Source: Nonomuraea sp. PA05 (lineage in GTDB: Bacteria > Actinomycetota > Actinomycetes > Streptosporangiales > Streptosporangiaceae). Taken from it: 64,000 nucleotides of DNA. Positions 50,622 through 59,953 of this stretch are shown here, piece after piece (positions within the stretch are counted from its first letter, which is position 1; each line of letters begins with the position of its first letter). The stretch lies in assembly GCF_008086045.1 (NCBI RefSeq), contig NZ_VSEY01000013.1:186001-250000 (forward strand). The letters run 5' to 3'. The translations under genes were made by a program, and so were the position numbers. A model generated the notes under the pieces. The model saw nothing but the letters and a program-made list of their open reading frames with translations, was not told the DNA's origin and did no database searches.

Positions 50622-53600
50622 GTGAGCAAAGTGGTTGTCCGGCGCCCGGAGCGCCGCCCCGGCCCCAAGCCACCTCGCGGAGAAGTCATGCTGGAGTCTC
50701 CGCCGGAAATTCCCGAGGTCCAAGGCCAAGGTTTTATGCTGGTTCTCGCCTACCTGCCCATGCTGGCGGGGGCGGCGGCAATGGCATTGATGTTCACCTC
50801 GGGCGGTAACAGCAATCCGGTCATGTACGTGGCCAGTGGCCTGTTCGCCGTCTCCATGCTCGGCATGACCATCAGCCAGATGGGCCGCCAGGCCGGCGAA
50901 CGCAGATACCGGCTCAACGGCGCCCGCCGCGACTACTTCCGCTACCTCGGGCAGGTCCGCAAGAACGCCAGGCGTACCGCCAGGCAGCAGCGCGAGGCCC
51001 TGGAGTGGAGAGGCCCCGAGCCGGCGTCGCTGTGGTGGATCGCCATGGGCCCGCGCCTGTGGGAGCGCCGGCCACGGGACGACGATTTCAGCACGGTACG
51101 GCTGGGCACCGGCGTGCAGAAACTCGCCGTCCAGCTCGTCCCGCCCGACTCCAAGCCGGTGGAGGACCTGGACGCGCTGGCGTCCGGCGCGTTGCGCAGG
51201 TTCATGCGCGCCCATTCCACGGTGTCCCACCTGCCCGTGTCCGTCGCGCTCTCCTCCTTCGCACGCATCCGGCTCAGCGGCGACCTCACGGCCGTACGGG
51301 ACCTCGTACGGGCTCTGATCGGTCAGATCGTCGTCTTCCACTCCCCCGACGACATGCGCGTCATGGTCTGCGCCGCCCCCGAGCGCATGCCGCACTGGGA
51401 GTGGGCCAAGTGGCTGCCGCACGCCCAGCACCCCGACGCGATGGACGCGGCGGGGCCCGTGCGGCTGATGGCCGAGAACCTCGGCGACCTGGACCGGCTC
51501 GTCGGGAGCGAGCTCAGGGAGCGGCCCAGGTTCCAGCCGGGTTCACCCGCCGCCGCGCTGCCGTACCACGTGGTGATCGTGGACGGCGGGCACATGCCGC
51601 ACGACTCGCAGCTCGGCAGCGACGCCATCCAGGGCGTGACCGTCATCGACCTCACCGGCACCACGAGCGCGGTGGAGGAGGACAGCACGCTGCGGCTGGA
51701 GATCCAGCCGGGCGGCCTGCACATGGTGAAGATCGACCACGCGGGCAAGGAACGCAAGACGCGGCTGGGCGCGCCGGACGGGCTCTCCATGGTGTCGATG
51801 GAAGGCCTGACCAGGCAGCTTGCCCCGCTCCGGGCGTCCTCCGTGAGCGGCGGCGACGGCGAGGACATGCTCTCGATCAACACCACGCTCGCCGATCTGC
51901 TGGGCATCAGCGACCCGCACCGGCTGGATCCGGCGATCACCTGGCGGCCACGAGCGGGTCGTAACAGACTGCGCGTGCCGATCGGGCTGAGCGCGGACGG
52001 CCGCATGGTCGAGCTCGACATCAAGGAGTCCGCGCAGGGCGGCATGGGCCCGCACGGCCTGCTGATCGGGGCCACCGGCTCCGGCAAGTCGGAGTTGCTG
52101 CGCACGCTGGTGCTCGGCCTGGCCGTCACCCACTCCTCCGAGATACTCAACTTCGTCCTGGTCGACTTCAAGGGCGGTGCGACCTTCCTCGGGCTGGACT
52201 CCCTGCCGCACGTCTCGGCGGTCATCACCAACCTGGAGGACGAGCTGCCCCTGGTCGACCGCATGCACGACGCCCTGCACGGCGAGATGGTGCGCAGGCA
52301 GGAGCTGCTGCGCGCGGCCGGCAACTACGCCTCCCTGCGCGACTACGAACGGGCCCGCGAGCAGGGCGTGGAGCTGAAGCCGCTGCCCACGCTGTTCGTC
52401 GTACTCGACGAGTTCAGCGAGTTGCTGTCCAACAAGCCCGAATTCATCGACCTGTTCGTGATGATCGGCAGGCTCGGCCGCTCGCTCGGCGTGCACCTGC
52501 TGCTGGCCTCTCAACGCCTGGACGAGAGCAGGCTGCGGGGGCTCGACACGCACTTGTCGTACCGGGTCGGCCTGCGCACGTTCTCGGCCATGGAGAGCCG
52601 CGCCGTCCTGGGCGTGGCGGACGCCTACGAGCTGCCGTCAGCGCCGGGCAACGGCTATCTCAAGTTCGACACCAGCGGCATGACCCGGTTCAAGGCGGCC
52701 TACGTCTCCGGCGCCTTCCAGGCCGACACCAGACGGGTGACGGAGGACGGGCAGCCCGCGACCCGCGAGATCGTCGAGTACGGGCCACGCTACGTTACGC
52801 TGCCCGTCGTCGAGAAGCCGTCGGCGAAGGACCCCGCGGACGCCGAGGAGAACGGACCTCAGCCCAGCCTGCTCGACATCGTGGTCGGCCGGCTGCGGGG
52901 ACGCGGCCCCGCCGCGCATCGCATCTGGCTGCCGCCGCTGGGCGAGCCGCCGACCCTCGCCGAGTTGCTCCCCCGCCTGTCGGTGACCCCTGAGCTCGGT
53001 CTGTCCACCCCCGATTGGAACGGCAGGGGACGACTGCACGCCGTCATCGGCATCATCGACAGACCCTTCGATCAGCGCCGCGACTCGTACTGGCTGAACC
53101 TGTCGGGCGCCGCCGGCCACGTCGGCGTCGCCGGCGGCACGCAGAGCGGCAAGAGCACCGTGCTGCGCACCCTCATCAGCAGCATGGCGCTCACGCACAC
53201 CCCTCGTGAGGTGCAGTTCTACTGTCTGGACTTCGGTGGTGGCGCGCTTTCGGCGCTGGAGGACCTCCCGCACGTCGGTGGCGTGGCCAACCGGCAGAAC
53301 GCGGAGAAGGTCCGCCGTACGGTCGCCGAGGTCTCGGCCATCCTCCAGCAGCGCGAACGGGACTTCGGGCAGCACGACATCGACTCGATCGCCACCTACC
53401 GCAAACAGCTGGCCGACGGCGGCATCGAAGGCGACGGCTGGGGGGACGTGTTCCTGGTCGTGGACGGCTGGCTGACGATCCGGCAGGACCACGAGCCTCT
53501 GGAGCAGCAGATCACCGACCTCGCGGTGCGCGGGCTCGGCTACGGCATTCACGTCGTGGCGACCACGAACAAGTGGTCGGAGTTCCGGCCGGGCATCCGC

Positions 53601-54611
53601 GACCTGTTCGGCACCAGGATCGAGCTGAAACTCGGCGACGCCTACGAGTCGGTCATCGGCCGCAACGCCTCCGTGGCGGTGCCCGAAGGCGCTCCGGGGC
53701 GCGGGCTCACCAAGGACGGCATGCATTTCCTGTCGGCTCTTCCCCGGATCGACGGGCTGCGCAGCGCTCCTGACCTCGCCGACGGGATGCGTGCGCTGGT
53801 GGACAGCGTCAAGACCGCCTGGCAGGGCCCCGTCGCTCCCCCGGTGCGGCTGCTGCCGTCGCTGCTGCCCGCGGCCGGCATGCCGGGGCCTGAGCAGACC
53901 GGCAAGGACCGCATCGCGATCGGCATCGACGAGGCGACGCTCTCCCCCGTCGCACTCGACTTCGAAGCCGACCCGCACTTCATCGTCTTCGGCGACACAG
54001 GGTGCGGCAAGTCGAACGTGCTCAAGCTGATCATGGAAGGCGTCGTGGCGCGCAAGACGCCCAAGGAAGCCAGAATGGTGGTGATCGACTACCGCCGCTC
54101 CCTCCTGGACACCGCGGCCACCGAACACCGCATCGGCTATGCCGTGGCCAGCGTGGCGGCCGCCGAGCTGATGCAAGAGGTGCGCACAGCCCTGCTCAAG
54201 CGCCTTCCACCCGCCGACCTCACCCCCGACCAGCTTCGCCGGCGCAACTGGTGGCAGGGCTCCGATCTCTATGTCGTGGTGGACGACTACGACCTGGTGG
54301 CCACCTCGAACAACCCCCTGCAACCGCTGGCCGAGCTGCTGCCGCAGGCGCGCGACATCGGCCTGCACCTGATCGTGGCCCGCCAGATGGGCGGCGCCGG
54401 AAGGGCGCTGTACGACCAGGCGGTGCAACGGCTCAAGGAGATGGCGAGCCCGGCACTGATCATGTCGGGCAACCGGGAGGAAGGCGTGCTGTTCGGCAAG
54501 ACCCGGCCACAGCCCCTCCCGCCCGGACGAGGTTTCCACGTGGACCGGAAATCCGGGGACCGGCTGATTCAGACGGCGTTCTTGGAAACGCCGGAAAACG
54601 CCTCTGACTAA
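50622..54611 (+). CDS. eccC: T7SS FtsK/SpoIIIE-type ATPase EccC
   Basis: This 1,329-residue protein has two membrane helices (about 38-75), then three FtsK/SpoIIIE ATPase domains with Walker A motifs at about 483 (GATGSGKSE), 838 (GGTQSGKST) and 1124 (GDTGCGKSN). The first domain has a full Walker B (LFVVLDEF); the second has VFLVVDGW without the catalytic Glu and the third LYVVVDDY. This matches EccC, where the first ATPase works and the others bind substrates. EccC powers export and recognises the signal of WXG100 proteins. The GTG start has only a weak upstream ribosome site. Confidence 0.96.
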   Translation: MSKVVVRRPERRPGPKPPRGEVMLESPPEIPEVQGQGFMLVLAYLPMLAGAAAMALMFTSGGNSNPVMYVASGLFAVSMLGMTISQMGRQAGERRYRLNGARRDYFRYLGQVRKNARRTARQQREALEWRGPEPASLWWIAMGPRLWERRPRDDDFSTVRLGTGVQKLAVQLVPPDSKPVEDLDALASGALRRFMRAHSTVSHLPVSVALSSFARIRLSGDLTAVRDLVRALIGQIVVFHSPDDMRVMVCAAPERMPHWEWAKWLPHAQHPDAMDAAGPVRLMAENLGDLDRLVGSELRERPRFQPGSPAAALPYHVVIVDGGHMPHDSQLGSDAIQGVTVIDLTGTTSAVEEDSTLRLEIQPGGLHMVKIDHAGKERKTRLGAPDGLSMVSMEGLTRQLAPLRASSVSGGDGEDMLSINTTLADLLGISDPHRLDPAITWRPRAGRNRLRVPIGLSADGRMVELDIKESAQGGMGPHGLLIGATGSGKSELLRTLVLGLAVTHSSEILNFVLVDFKGGATFLGLDSLPHVSAVITNLEDELPLVDRMHDALHGEMVRRQELLRAAGNYASLRDYERAREQGVELKPLPTLFVVLDEFSELLSNKPEFIDLFVMIGRLGRSLGVHLLLASQRLDESRLRGLDTHLSYRVGLRTFSAMESRAVLGVADAYELPSAPGNGYLKFDTSGMTRFKAAYVSGAFQADTRRVTEDGQPATREIVEYGPRYVTLPVVEKPSAKDPADAEENGPQPSLLDIVVGRLRGRGPAAHRIWLPPLGEPPTLAELLPRLSVTPELGLSTPDWNGRGRLHAVIGIIDRPFDQRRDSYWLNLSGAAGHVGVAGGTQSGKSTVLRTLISSMALTHTPREVQFYCLDFGGGALSALEDLPHVGGVANRQNAEKVRRTVAEVSAILQQRERDFGQHDIDSIATYRKQLADGGIEGDGWGDVFLVVDGWLTIRQDHEPLEQQITDLAVRGLGYGIHVVATTNKWSEFRPGIRDLFGTRIELKLGDAYESVIGRNASVAVPEGAPGRGLTKDGMHFLSALPRIDGLRSAPDLADGMRALVDSVKTAWQGPVAPPVRLLPSLLPAAGMPGPEQTGKDRIAIGIDEATLSPVALDFEADPHFIVFGDTGCGKSNVLKLIMEGVVARKTPKEARMVVIDYRRSLLDTAATEHRIGYAVASVAAAELMQEVRTALLKRLPPADLTPDQLRRRNWWQGSDLYVVVDDYDLVATSNNPLQPLAELLPQARDIGLHLIVARQMGGAGRALYDQAVQRLKEMASPALIMSGNREEGVLFGKTRPQPLPPGRGFHVDRKSGDRLIQTAFLETPENASD

Positions 54612-54641
54612 ATCCGGTGATATCCAGTATGCTCCATCCCC

Positions 54642-54956
54642 ATGGCCACAGGATTTGTAGACGCCTCCTACCAGGCATTCGACGAGTGCCGGACGCGGGT
54701 CCGCACCGCGTCCCAGGAGTTCAATCTCGCCGACATTCTCAAGGACAGCAAGTCGAAAACCCCTGCCGAACGGACGGATCCGACGCTCTTCGGCATGCTG
54801 AACAATGTCACCGACCTGACCGCGCAAATGGACGCGACCTGGGCCGCCGTCCGGGCCGAGATCGAGAGCGGCCGGCTCAAGCTGGCGGAGGTGGAACGGG
54901 CGCTCAGCGACGTCGAGACCAATCTCCGCACGGCCGCGGCGGCATCCGGCGCATGA
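54642..54956 (+). CDS. Small helical ESX-type protein
   Basis: This 104-residue protein is helical, with no WxG but with helices separated around DMLNNVTDLTAQ-like sequence (FGMLNNVTDLTAQMD), and no signal peptide. It overlaps the start of the WXG-transglycosylase gene by 4 nt (ATGA). I read it as the ESX-type partner of that protein. Confidence 0.68.
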   Translation: MATGFVDASYQAFDECRTRVRTASQEFNLADILKDSKSKTPAERTDPTLFGMLNNVTDLTAQMDATWAAVRAEIESGRLKLAEVERALSDVETNLRTAAAASGA

Positions 54957-56068
54957 GCCTCGACGCGCCCGACATCACCCGGCTGCCCAGCGGCGATGTG
55001 CTGTCAGGCCTGCTGCAGAAGGTGATGGGCGTCCCTCAGGGCATCAGGGACATCGCCTCCGCCTGGCGAGCGTGCTCGTTCCAGGCGGCGAGCACCACCG
55101 CCGCGCTCGTCAGGCACGTCAACGACGTCGACCTGAAATGGGAAGGGGATTCCGCGGACGCCTTCGACAGGCATATGCGTCTCTATCCGAAGGCGGGCGA
55201 GGAATTCAACAACGCCATTCGCGGCGGCGCCCAAGCGCTCGTCGACCTCGCCCATGCGATGGAAAGCGCGCACAACAATGTCGAGGCGCTGTGCAAGCAG
55301 GCGCTGGCGAGCGCGGTCACGCACATGAATGAATACCGGACCGCCAATCCCGGCGCGAACGAGGCCGCCGTTCTGGCGGCGCTGAGCACCAATCCCGGCA
55401 TGCTCAGCGTGATGAACAGCACCATCGATTCGGCCAAGGGGCACGTGAAAAAGGCCGAGGACGCGGTCGTCGCCGCCAGGGACACGCTGAAAGGCCACCT
55501 CGACGCCGGATTGCGTTTCTTCACCGACATCCCCTCTCCTGGCGGGCCGGACTTCGTTCCTGGCGAGGAGAAGGTCGTCTGGACCAGGACGCCCTTCCAG
55601 GAGCAAGCGCCGGGTGGCGGCTCCGGCGGCGGAGTATCGACAGGCGGAGGCACCCCCGCGCCCAAGGCCGAGGTCGTCGAGTGGATCAAGCAGGCGCTGA
55701 CGATCATCAGATCGCCCGAGATGGCGGACACCATGCGCGAACGCGCCATCGACGTCAGCGATCTCGACCCGAACGACCCCGCCGACGTCAACCGCATCTG
55801 GACGATCATCTACCACGAGTCCGGCGGCAACCCCGGCGCCGTCAACACCTGGGACATCAACGCCCAGAACGGCGTGCCGTCCCAGGGCCTGATGCAGACC
55901 ATCCCGCCGACGTTCAACGCGCACGCCCTGCCCGGCCACGGCAAGATCCTGGATCCGGTGGACAACATCATCGCGGGCGTGCTGTACACCTACAGCCGTT
56001 ACGGAGGTCTCGGCGGCCACCCCGGCATCTCGTCCCTAGAGCGAGGCGGCGGCTACAAGCCCTATTGA
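54953..56068 (+). CDS. WXG100-domain lytic transglycosylase
   Basis: This 371-residue protein fuses an N-terminal WXG100-like helical domain (DLKWEGDSADAF, W63) to a disordered Gly-rich linker and a C-terminal lysozyme-fold domain (about 270-371) with the soluble lytic transglycosylase pattern: IYHESGGNP with catalytic Glu E289, then SQGLMQTIPPTF, then AGVLYTYSRYG. Such enzymes cut peptidoglycan. With no Sec signal, export by the neighbouring T7SS is likely, and it could open the wall locally for the secretion complex or act on competitors. Confidence 0.88.
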   Translation: MSLDAPDITRLPSGDVLSGLLQKVMGVPQGIRDIASAWRACSFQAASTTAALVRHVNDVDLKWEGDSADAFDRHMRLYPKAGEEFNNAIRGGAQALVDLAHAMESAHNNVEALCKQALASAVTHMNEYRTANPGANEAAVLAALSTNPGMLSVMNSTIDSAKGHVKKAEDAVVAARDTLKGHLDAGLRFFTDIPSPGGPDFVPGEEKVVWTRTPFQEQAPGGGSGGGVSTGGGTPAPKAEVVEWIKQALTIIRSPEMADTMRERAIDVSDLDPNDPADVNRIWTIIYHESGGNPGAVNTWDINAQNGVPSQGLMQTIPPTFNAHALPGHGKILDPVDNIIAGVLYTYSRYGGLGGHPGISSLERGGGYKPY

Positions 56069-56214
56069 GCGCAAGCAGCGCCGGGCTCTCGTCGGCTCGA
56101 GGTTCTGCGTCGATCTCCACAACGGTCTGCGTTCCACGCTAACGACACGGGGCGATCAGGCGCCGCATCATTACCCGTGCGGCACATCTGTCTGCGTTCA
56201 CCTGGAGAAAAAGC

Positions 56215-56625
56215 ATGACTTTGATGAAGACGGCGGTCGGCGTGGCCATGCTCGGCATCGCTGTTGTCTGCACCACCACGACCGCGTCGGCCTCGCGTCA
56301 GGCGGCCGAGACACCCGCCGTGGTCTGCGGCCCGGGATATCAGGTCAAGCGTGAGGCGTCGTTCACGGGTGGCGTCGCGTACCTGCTGTACAACGCCGCC
56401 AAGCGCAACGCGTGCGCCGTGACCTTCAAGACCAAGGAGGTGGGTGCACGCACGCTGGTCTGGTCGGCGGTGGATGTGAAGGGAGCCGGCGTGGTGAAGA
56501 ACGAGGAGATCACGCCTCTCCACACCGTGCCCGTCTACCACGCTGTCCCGACCGGTTCCTACGTGAAGTTCTCCGGCGGTACGAAGACCGCCGACTCCGG
56601 TGGCGGGTACGAGCGGATCAAGTGA
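56215..56625 (+). CDS. Small secreted Cys-domain protein
   Basis: This 136-residue protein has a signal peptide (TAVGVAMLGIAVVCTTTTAS) and a mature part with two Cys (VVCGPGYQ and NACAVTF) and a C-terminal YVKFSGGTKTADSGGG. The same pattern forms the extracellular end of the pseudokinase at 36465 (QVCGAGFYVQRSQPFNGG), so it is a stand-alone version of that domain. A deleted relic lies at 10738. I know no name for the domain and assign no activity. Confidence 0.7.
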   Translation: MTLMKTAVGVAMLGIAVVCTTTTASASRQAAETPAVVCGPGYQVKREASFTGGVAYLLYNAAKRNACAVTFKTKEVGARTLVWSAVDVKGAGVVKNEEITPLHTVPVYHAVPTGSYVKFSGGTKTADSGGGYERIK

Positions 56626-56680
56626 TCGCCATGTTGCTCTGCCCGCCTGCCAGGGCACCTGCGATGAGTCCCGCTCGTCA

Positions 56681-57430
56681 TCAAGGTTCAACGGAACGCA
56701 CGCGCCCGCGGTACCGCTCCCGAAGCCTCGCGTTGACCTCGTCACCGCCGGCGAGATTGGCGGACACGAACACCGGCACCTCGACTCCCCGATCCAGCAG
56801 GCGGCGGCACACGAGTTCAGTGAGCACCTGGGCGATGAGCACACCCGTCAACGAAGAGACCGCTCCGACCCGGATCCCCGGCGCCGGCTCCACGCTCGCG
56901 TCTCCGGCAGGAGCGAGGTTGTCGAGCACTATGTCAGCGAGATCGACCAGGTGAGGACCGGCAGTGTGCCGCGCCGACGGTGAGCGGGTATGCGCGAGGG
57001 AGGTGATGGCGACCACGCGGTGTCCCCGTTCGCGTGCCAGGTGCGCCATCTCCACGACGGCCGCGTTCACGCCGGAGTTCGACACGATCAGGAAGGGATC
57101 GCCCGGCTGGGGTCGTGCCAGCTCGTAGATCCGCTCGGCGAGACCCGGAACCCGTTCGTACGTCGGGTCCAATATCTCCTTCGGATCCGCTCCGCCGAAC
57201 ATCACCAGGTCCTTGACGCTCAGCATTCCGGCGGGGGCGAGCCCGCCGGCGCGTCCGGTGAGTTCGAGGGCCACGACTCTCGAGTGTCCGGTGGCGAAGG
57301 ATTGCAGGACGCCTCCCGCGGCCAGCGAGTCGGCCACCAAGGCGGCAGCCTCCTGTATCGCCGGCATCTGGGTGTCCAGGACCCGGCTCATCAGGGCTGG
57401 AGCCTGCGCTGCGAACTCAGATGCGGTCAT
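56681..57430 (-). CDS. SIS-domain sugar-phosphate-binding protein
   Basis: This 249-residue protein has a SIS fold: glycine-rich GVLQSFATGHSR, FLIVSNSGVNAAVVEMAHLA, and a helical end. SIS proteins bind sugar phosphates. This version looks like the unnamed SIS subfamily that accompanies GlcNAc or related sugar gene sets. The gene overlaps the preceding ceramidase-family gene by 14 nt and lies last in the operon, after a sugar kinase. Confidence 0.85.
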   Translation of the reverse strand: MTASEFAAQAPALMSRVLDTQMPAIQEAAALVADSLAAGGVLQSFATGHSRVVALELTGRAGGLAPAGMLSVKDLVMFGGADPKEILDPTYERVPGLAERIYELARPQPGDPFLIVSNSGVNAAVVEMAHLARERGHRVVAITSLAHTRSPSARHTAGPHLVDLADIVLDNLAPAGDASVEPAPGIRVGAVSSLTGVLIAQVLTELVCRRLLDRGVEVPVFVSANLAGGDEVNARLRERYRGRVRSVEP

Positions 57431-58640
57431 CTCTCCTCCGGTGCATGAGTTGCGCCGCCGCGTCGATCGCGGCCGCGACGACGAGTTCGCCGCTTCCCCT
57501 GGCGACGGGGCTGACCAGGGTCTCGTAGCTCGTCGGCGTGGCGCGGCTCGGCAGGTACCCGAGATAGCCGTTGGCGTAGCCCAGGACGACGACGTCGATG
57601 CCCGGCGCCGCGGCCCCGGCCCGGATCTGCTCTCCCAGCTCCAGGAACAACTCGCCGGGCACGGCCACCAGCGTGACCGCACCCAGCGCGAGCGCCTGCA
57701 CCTCGATCTCGTAGGGAGTGGAGTGATCGCGAGCCATCAGGTCGCGTGCGATCCGCCGTCCCTGTTCGAGCACGCTCAGACCGCGCCCCCCGGTGAGACC
57801 GCCGTCGTCCGAGGCCACCGCCTCCCCCGGCTGCTTCGCCGTAAGCCGGACGCGTGCCGGCACTGGAGGAATGAGGGTCGTACTGCCCGGCGCGTCCGCG
57901 GGACGCACTCCGCCGCGGAGACGATCGGCCACGAGTGCGGCGAGCCGGTCGATCTCGTGCTCATCGCATCCACGCCGGGTGTGCCTGGTGCTGATGTCTC
58001 CGGCGGGGCCGGTGCCCGCCACCACCCAGCGGGTGGGGGTGCGCAGCGCGCGCCTGATGCCTCCGCTGAGGTCGGCACTGGCGCTGTGGTTGTCGTACGG
58101 GAGGACCGTGGGATGCACGGGCGAGATCACGATCATCCCCGCGACCTGGCCCTCCGAACTCACCACGAGCACGTCCACCGGTATGTCGATCGCTCGCAAC
58201 TCCGGGAGGTTGCGACGGCTGGCGAGATCAGGAACGCGTACGCGGCTGGCGTGCAGCGTGGCGTCCCGTTCGTCCGCGAGCGCCGCGGAGGTGGCGCGCA
58301 TCGCGGCTGACTCCAGGCGCTCGGACAGCTCCGGAGGTGTCGGGGCGCCGCCCGGGTTGCAGCCCGCTTCCGGTCCGGCATGGGTGTGGGTCGCCGCGAC
58401 CCAGCACGAGTCGATCGCCAGGCTCCTCGCGCCGGCTCGGATGCGTTCCACGACGTCGCTGTTCACACAGACCAGGTCCGCCACGATGAGGGCGAACCTG
58501 TGCTGCCCGTCCCTGAAGGTGACGGCGTGCACCTCAAGGGGATCGAGAACGCCGGACAGCCCGTGTGGGCGGTCGGCATATCCCCCCATCGCCTCGCCGG
58601 CAACGATCCGCAGGTGATCGACACCGTGTCCGACTCTCAT
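57417..58640 (-). CDS. Neutral/alkaline ceramidase family hydrolase
   Basis: This 407-residue protein resembles the N-terminal domain of neutral/alkaline ceramidases: VAATHTHAGPEAGCNPGG (zinc-binding His), VAGTGPAGDIST, and YANGYLGYLPSRATPTSYET near the end. It lacks a signal peptide and the full C-terminal domain, so it is probably a shortened, cytosolic relative with a different substrate. In this operon a sugar-amide substrate may be more likely than ceramide, but this is speculation. The start ATG overlaps the kinase stop (ATGA). Confidence 0.78.
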   Translation of the reverse strand: MRVGHGVDHLRIVAGEAMGGYADRPHGLSGVLDPLEVHAVTFRDGQHRFALIVADLVCVNSDVVERIRAGARSLAIDSCWVAATHTHAGPEAGCNPGGAPTPPELSERLESAAMRATSAALADERDATLHASRVRVPDLASRRNLPELRAIDIPVDVLVVSSEGQVAGMIVISPVHPTVLPYDNHSASADLSGGIRRALRTPTRWVVAGTGPAGDISTRHTRRGCDEHEIDRLAALVADRLRGGVRPADAPGSTTLIPPVPARVRLTAKQPGEAVASDDGGLTGGRGLSVLEQGRRIARDLMARDHSTPYEIEVQALALGAVTLVAVPGELFLELGEQIRAGAAAPGIDVVVLGYANGYLGYLPSRATPTSYETLVSPVARGSGELVVAAAIDAAAQLMHRRRDDRI

Positions 58641-59569
58641 CTATGACCTCGGATTCCGGTACGCAACAATGATCGGTAAGGCTCTTCCCGCCGCAGGAGC
58701 ACCGTCCCGCCCTCCAGCGGACCCGCCACCGGCGGGAGCAGGGGCAGCCCGCGACCGGCGAGCGCGGCGGCCAGCCTCGTGTGCAGAACCTCGCCGGACT
58801 CGAGCAAGCGGCCGCTCCATGAGACCCGGTCGCCCGCGTCCGGCAGCCGGGCGACCGCTCTCGCCGCGGCGGCGGCGAGCTGCTCCGCGGCCTCGTCGCA
58901 GATCGCGCTTGCCACGTCGTCGTGATCGGCCGACTCCAGGACGGCGCGGGCGAAGCCCGCGATGCGCGCGACCGGTTCGGCGTCGCGGTAGAACGCCTGC
59001 AGACTCGGCAGGTCGGTGCCACCGAGCTCACGCGTCAGCAGCTCGGCGAGCGGAGTGGCCGGTCCGGTGCCGTCGAGCGCCGCGGTGGCCGCGCGCATGC
59101 CCGCCAAGCCGACGGCGTACGCACTGCCGCGGTCACCGAGGGCAGGGCCCCAGCCATCGACCTTGACCCTCCGGCCCGACGCTCCGATGCCCAGCACCGT
59201 GGTGCCCGTACCCACGCAGATCACCGTGCCCGCCCCGGCGAGCGCGCCGGCGTGCGCCAGCAATCCGTCCTCCACCACCAGCGCGGGGCCGCCGAAGAGC
59301 TCTTCCAAGCCTTGGGCGAGCAGGCGCAGCCGAGCTGGGTCGCCCGGCACCGTGGTGAGGCCCGCGACAACGGCCGCCGGGGCCGCGGGCCGCGCCAGGC
59401 CGGCCGCAGCGCATCTGACGCTTTCCAGGACGCGGGCGACACCGTCCTCGTGGGGGTGATAGGTCAGACCTGGCCCGACGCCGTATTCACGGCGGATTCC
59501 GTCGGTCACCAGCAGGCGCAGCTCGGATTTGCCGCCGTCGACGCAGACGACGGTCTGGTGTGTGCTCAC
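58637..59569 (-). CDS. BadF/BadG/BcrA-type sugar kinase, GlcNAc kinase-like
   Basis: This 310-residue protein has the ASKHA ATPase pattern: VCVDGGKSELRLLV at the N-terminus, then ICVGTGTTVLGIG and a GDRGSAYAVG loop, as in N-acetylglucosamine kinases. It presumably phosphorylates an imported amino sugar. The start is a GTG at 59567-59569 overlapping the stop of a truncated permease (GTGA), which shows that it was once the next gene after an ABC sugar permease. Confidence 0.85.
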   Translation of the reverse strand: MSTHQTVVCVDGGKSELRLLVTDGIRREYGVGPGLTYHPHEDGVARVLESVRCAAAGLARPAAPAAVVAGLTTVPGDPARLRLLAQGLEELFGGPALVVEDGLLAHAGALAGAGTVICVGTGTTVLGIGASGRRVKVDGWGPALGDRGSAYAVGLAGMRAATAALDGTGPATPLAELLTRELGGTDLPSLQAFYRDAEPVARIAGFARAVLESADHDDVASAICDEAAEQLAAAAARAVARLPDAGDRVSWSGRLLESGEVLHTRLAAALAGRGLPLLPPVAGPLEGGTVLLRREEPYRSLLRTGIRGHR

Positions 59570-59721
59570 CGGGACATCCCTGCCGTCAGCCCGGCGATGA
59601 TCTGCTTGATGGCGAAGGCGAAGACCAGGGCGAGCGGCACGAGTGCGATCACCAGACCGGCGAAGAGCGCCGCCCGATCGGTGGCGAACTCGCCGAAGAA
59701 TCGGGTCAGTCCCACGGGGAC
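59566..59721 (-). pseudogene. 3' remnant of a sugar ABC transporter permease gene
   Basis: The last 51 codons before the kinase gene read VPVGLTRFFGEFATDRAALF and then AGLVIALVPLALVFAFAIKQ ending AGLTAGMSR. This is the end of the MalG-type permease of a sugar ABC importer. Upstream of about 59721 the frame does not match a permease; the rest of the gene and the other transporter genes are missing, so the operon is broken here. Confidence 0.8.
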
Positions 59722-59953
59722 TCTGTGGGCGCCGCGGGACGACCTGCTCGGCTGCCGACGCCGGAGATCTGGCGTGGGTACGCCGACGACGTGACCGGCG
59801 CCGACATCCCCGACATCCCCGAGAAGCGGCCAGAGACCCTGCCGATCGCCGTAGCCAGGCCGCGTGGCGGGGCGGGCGCAACAAATCTTCTGGACACACT
59901 TCCGTCGTGCCCGAAATATCCCACCTACGCTGATCTTTGTGAGGACGCGTCGA

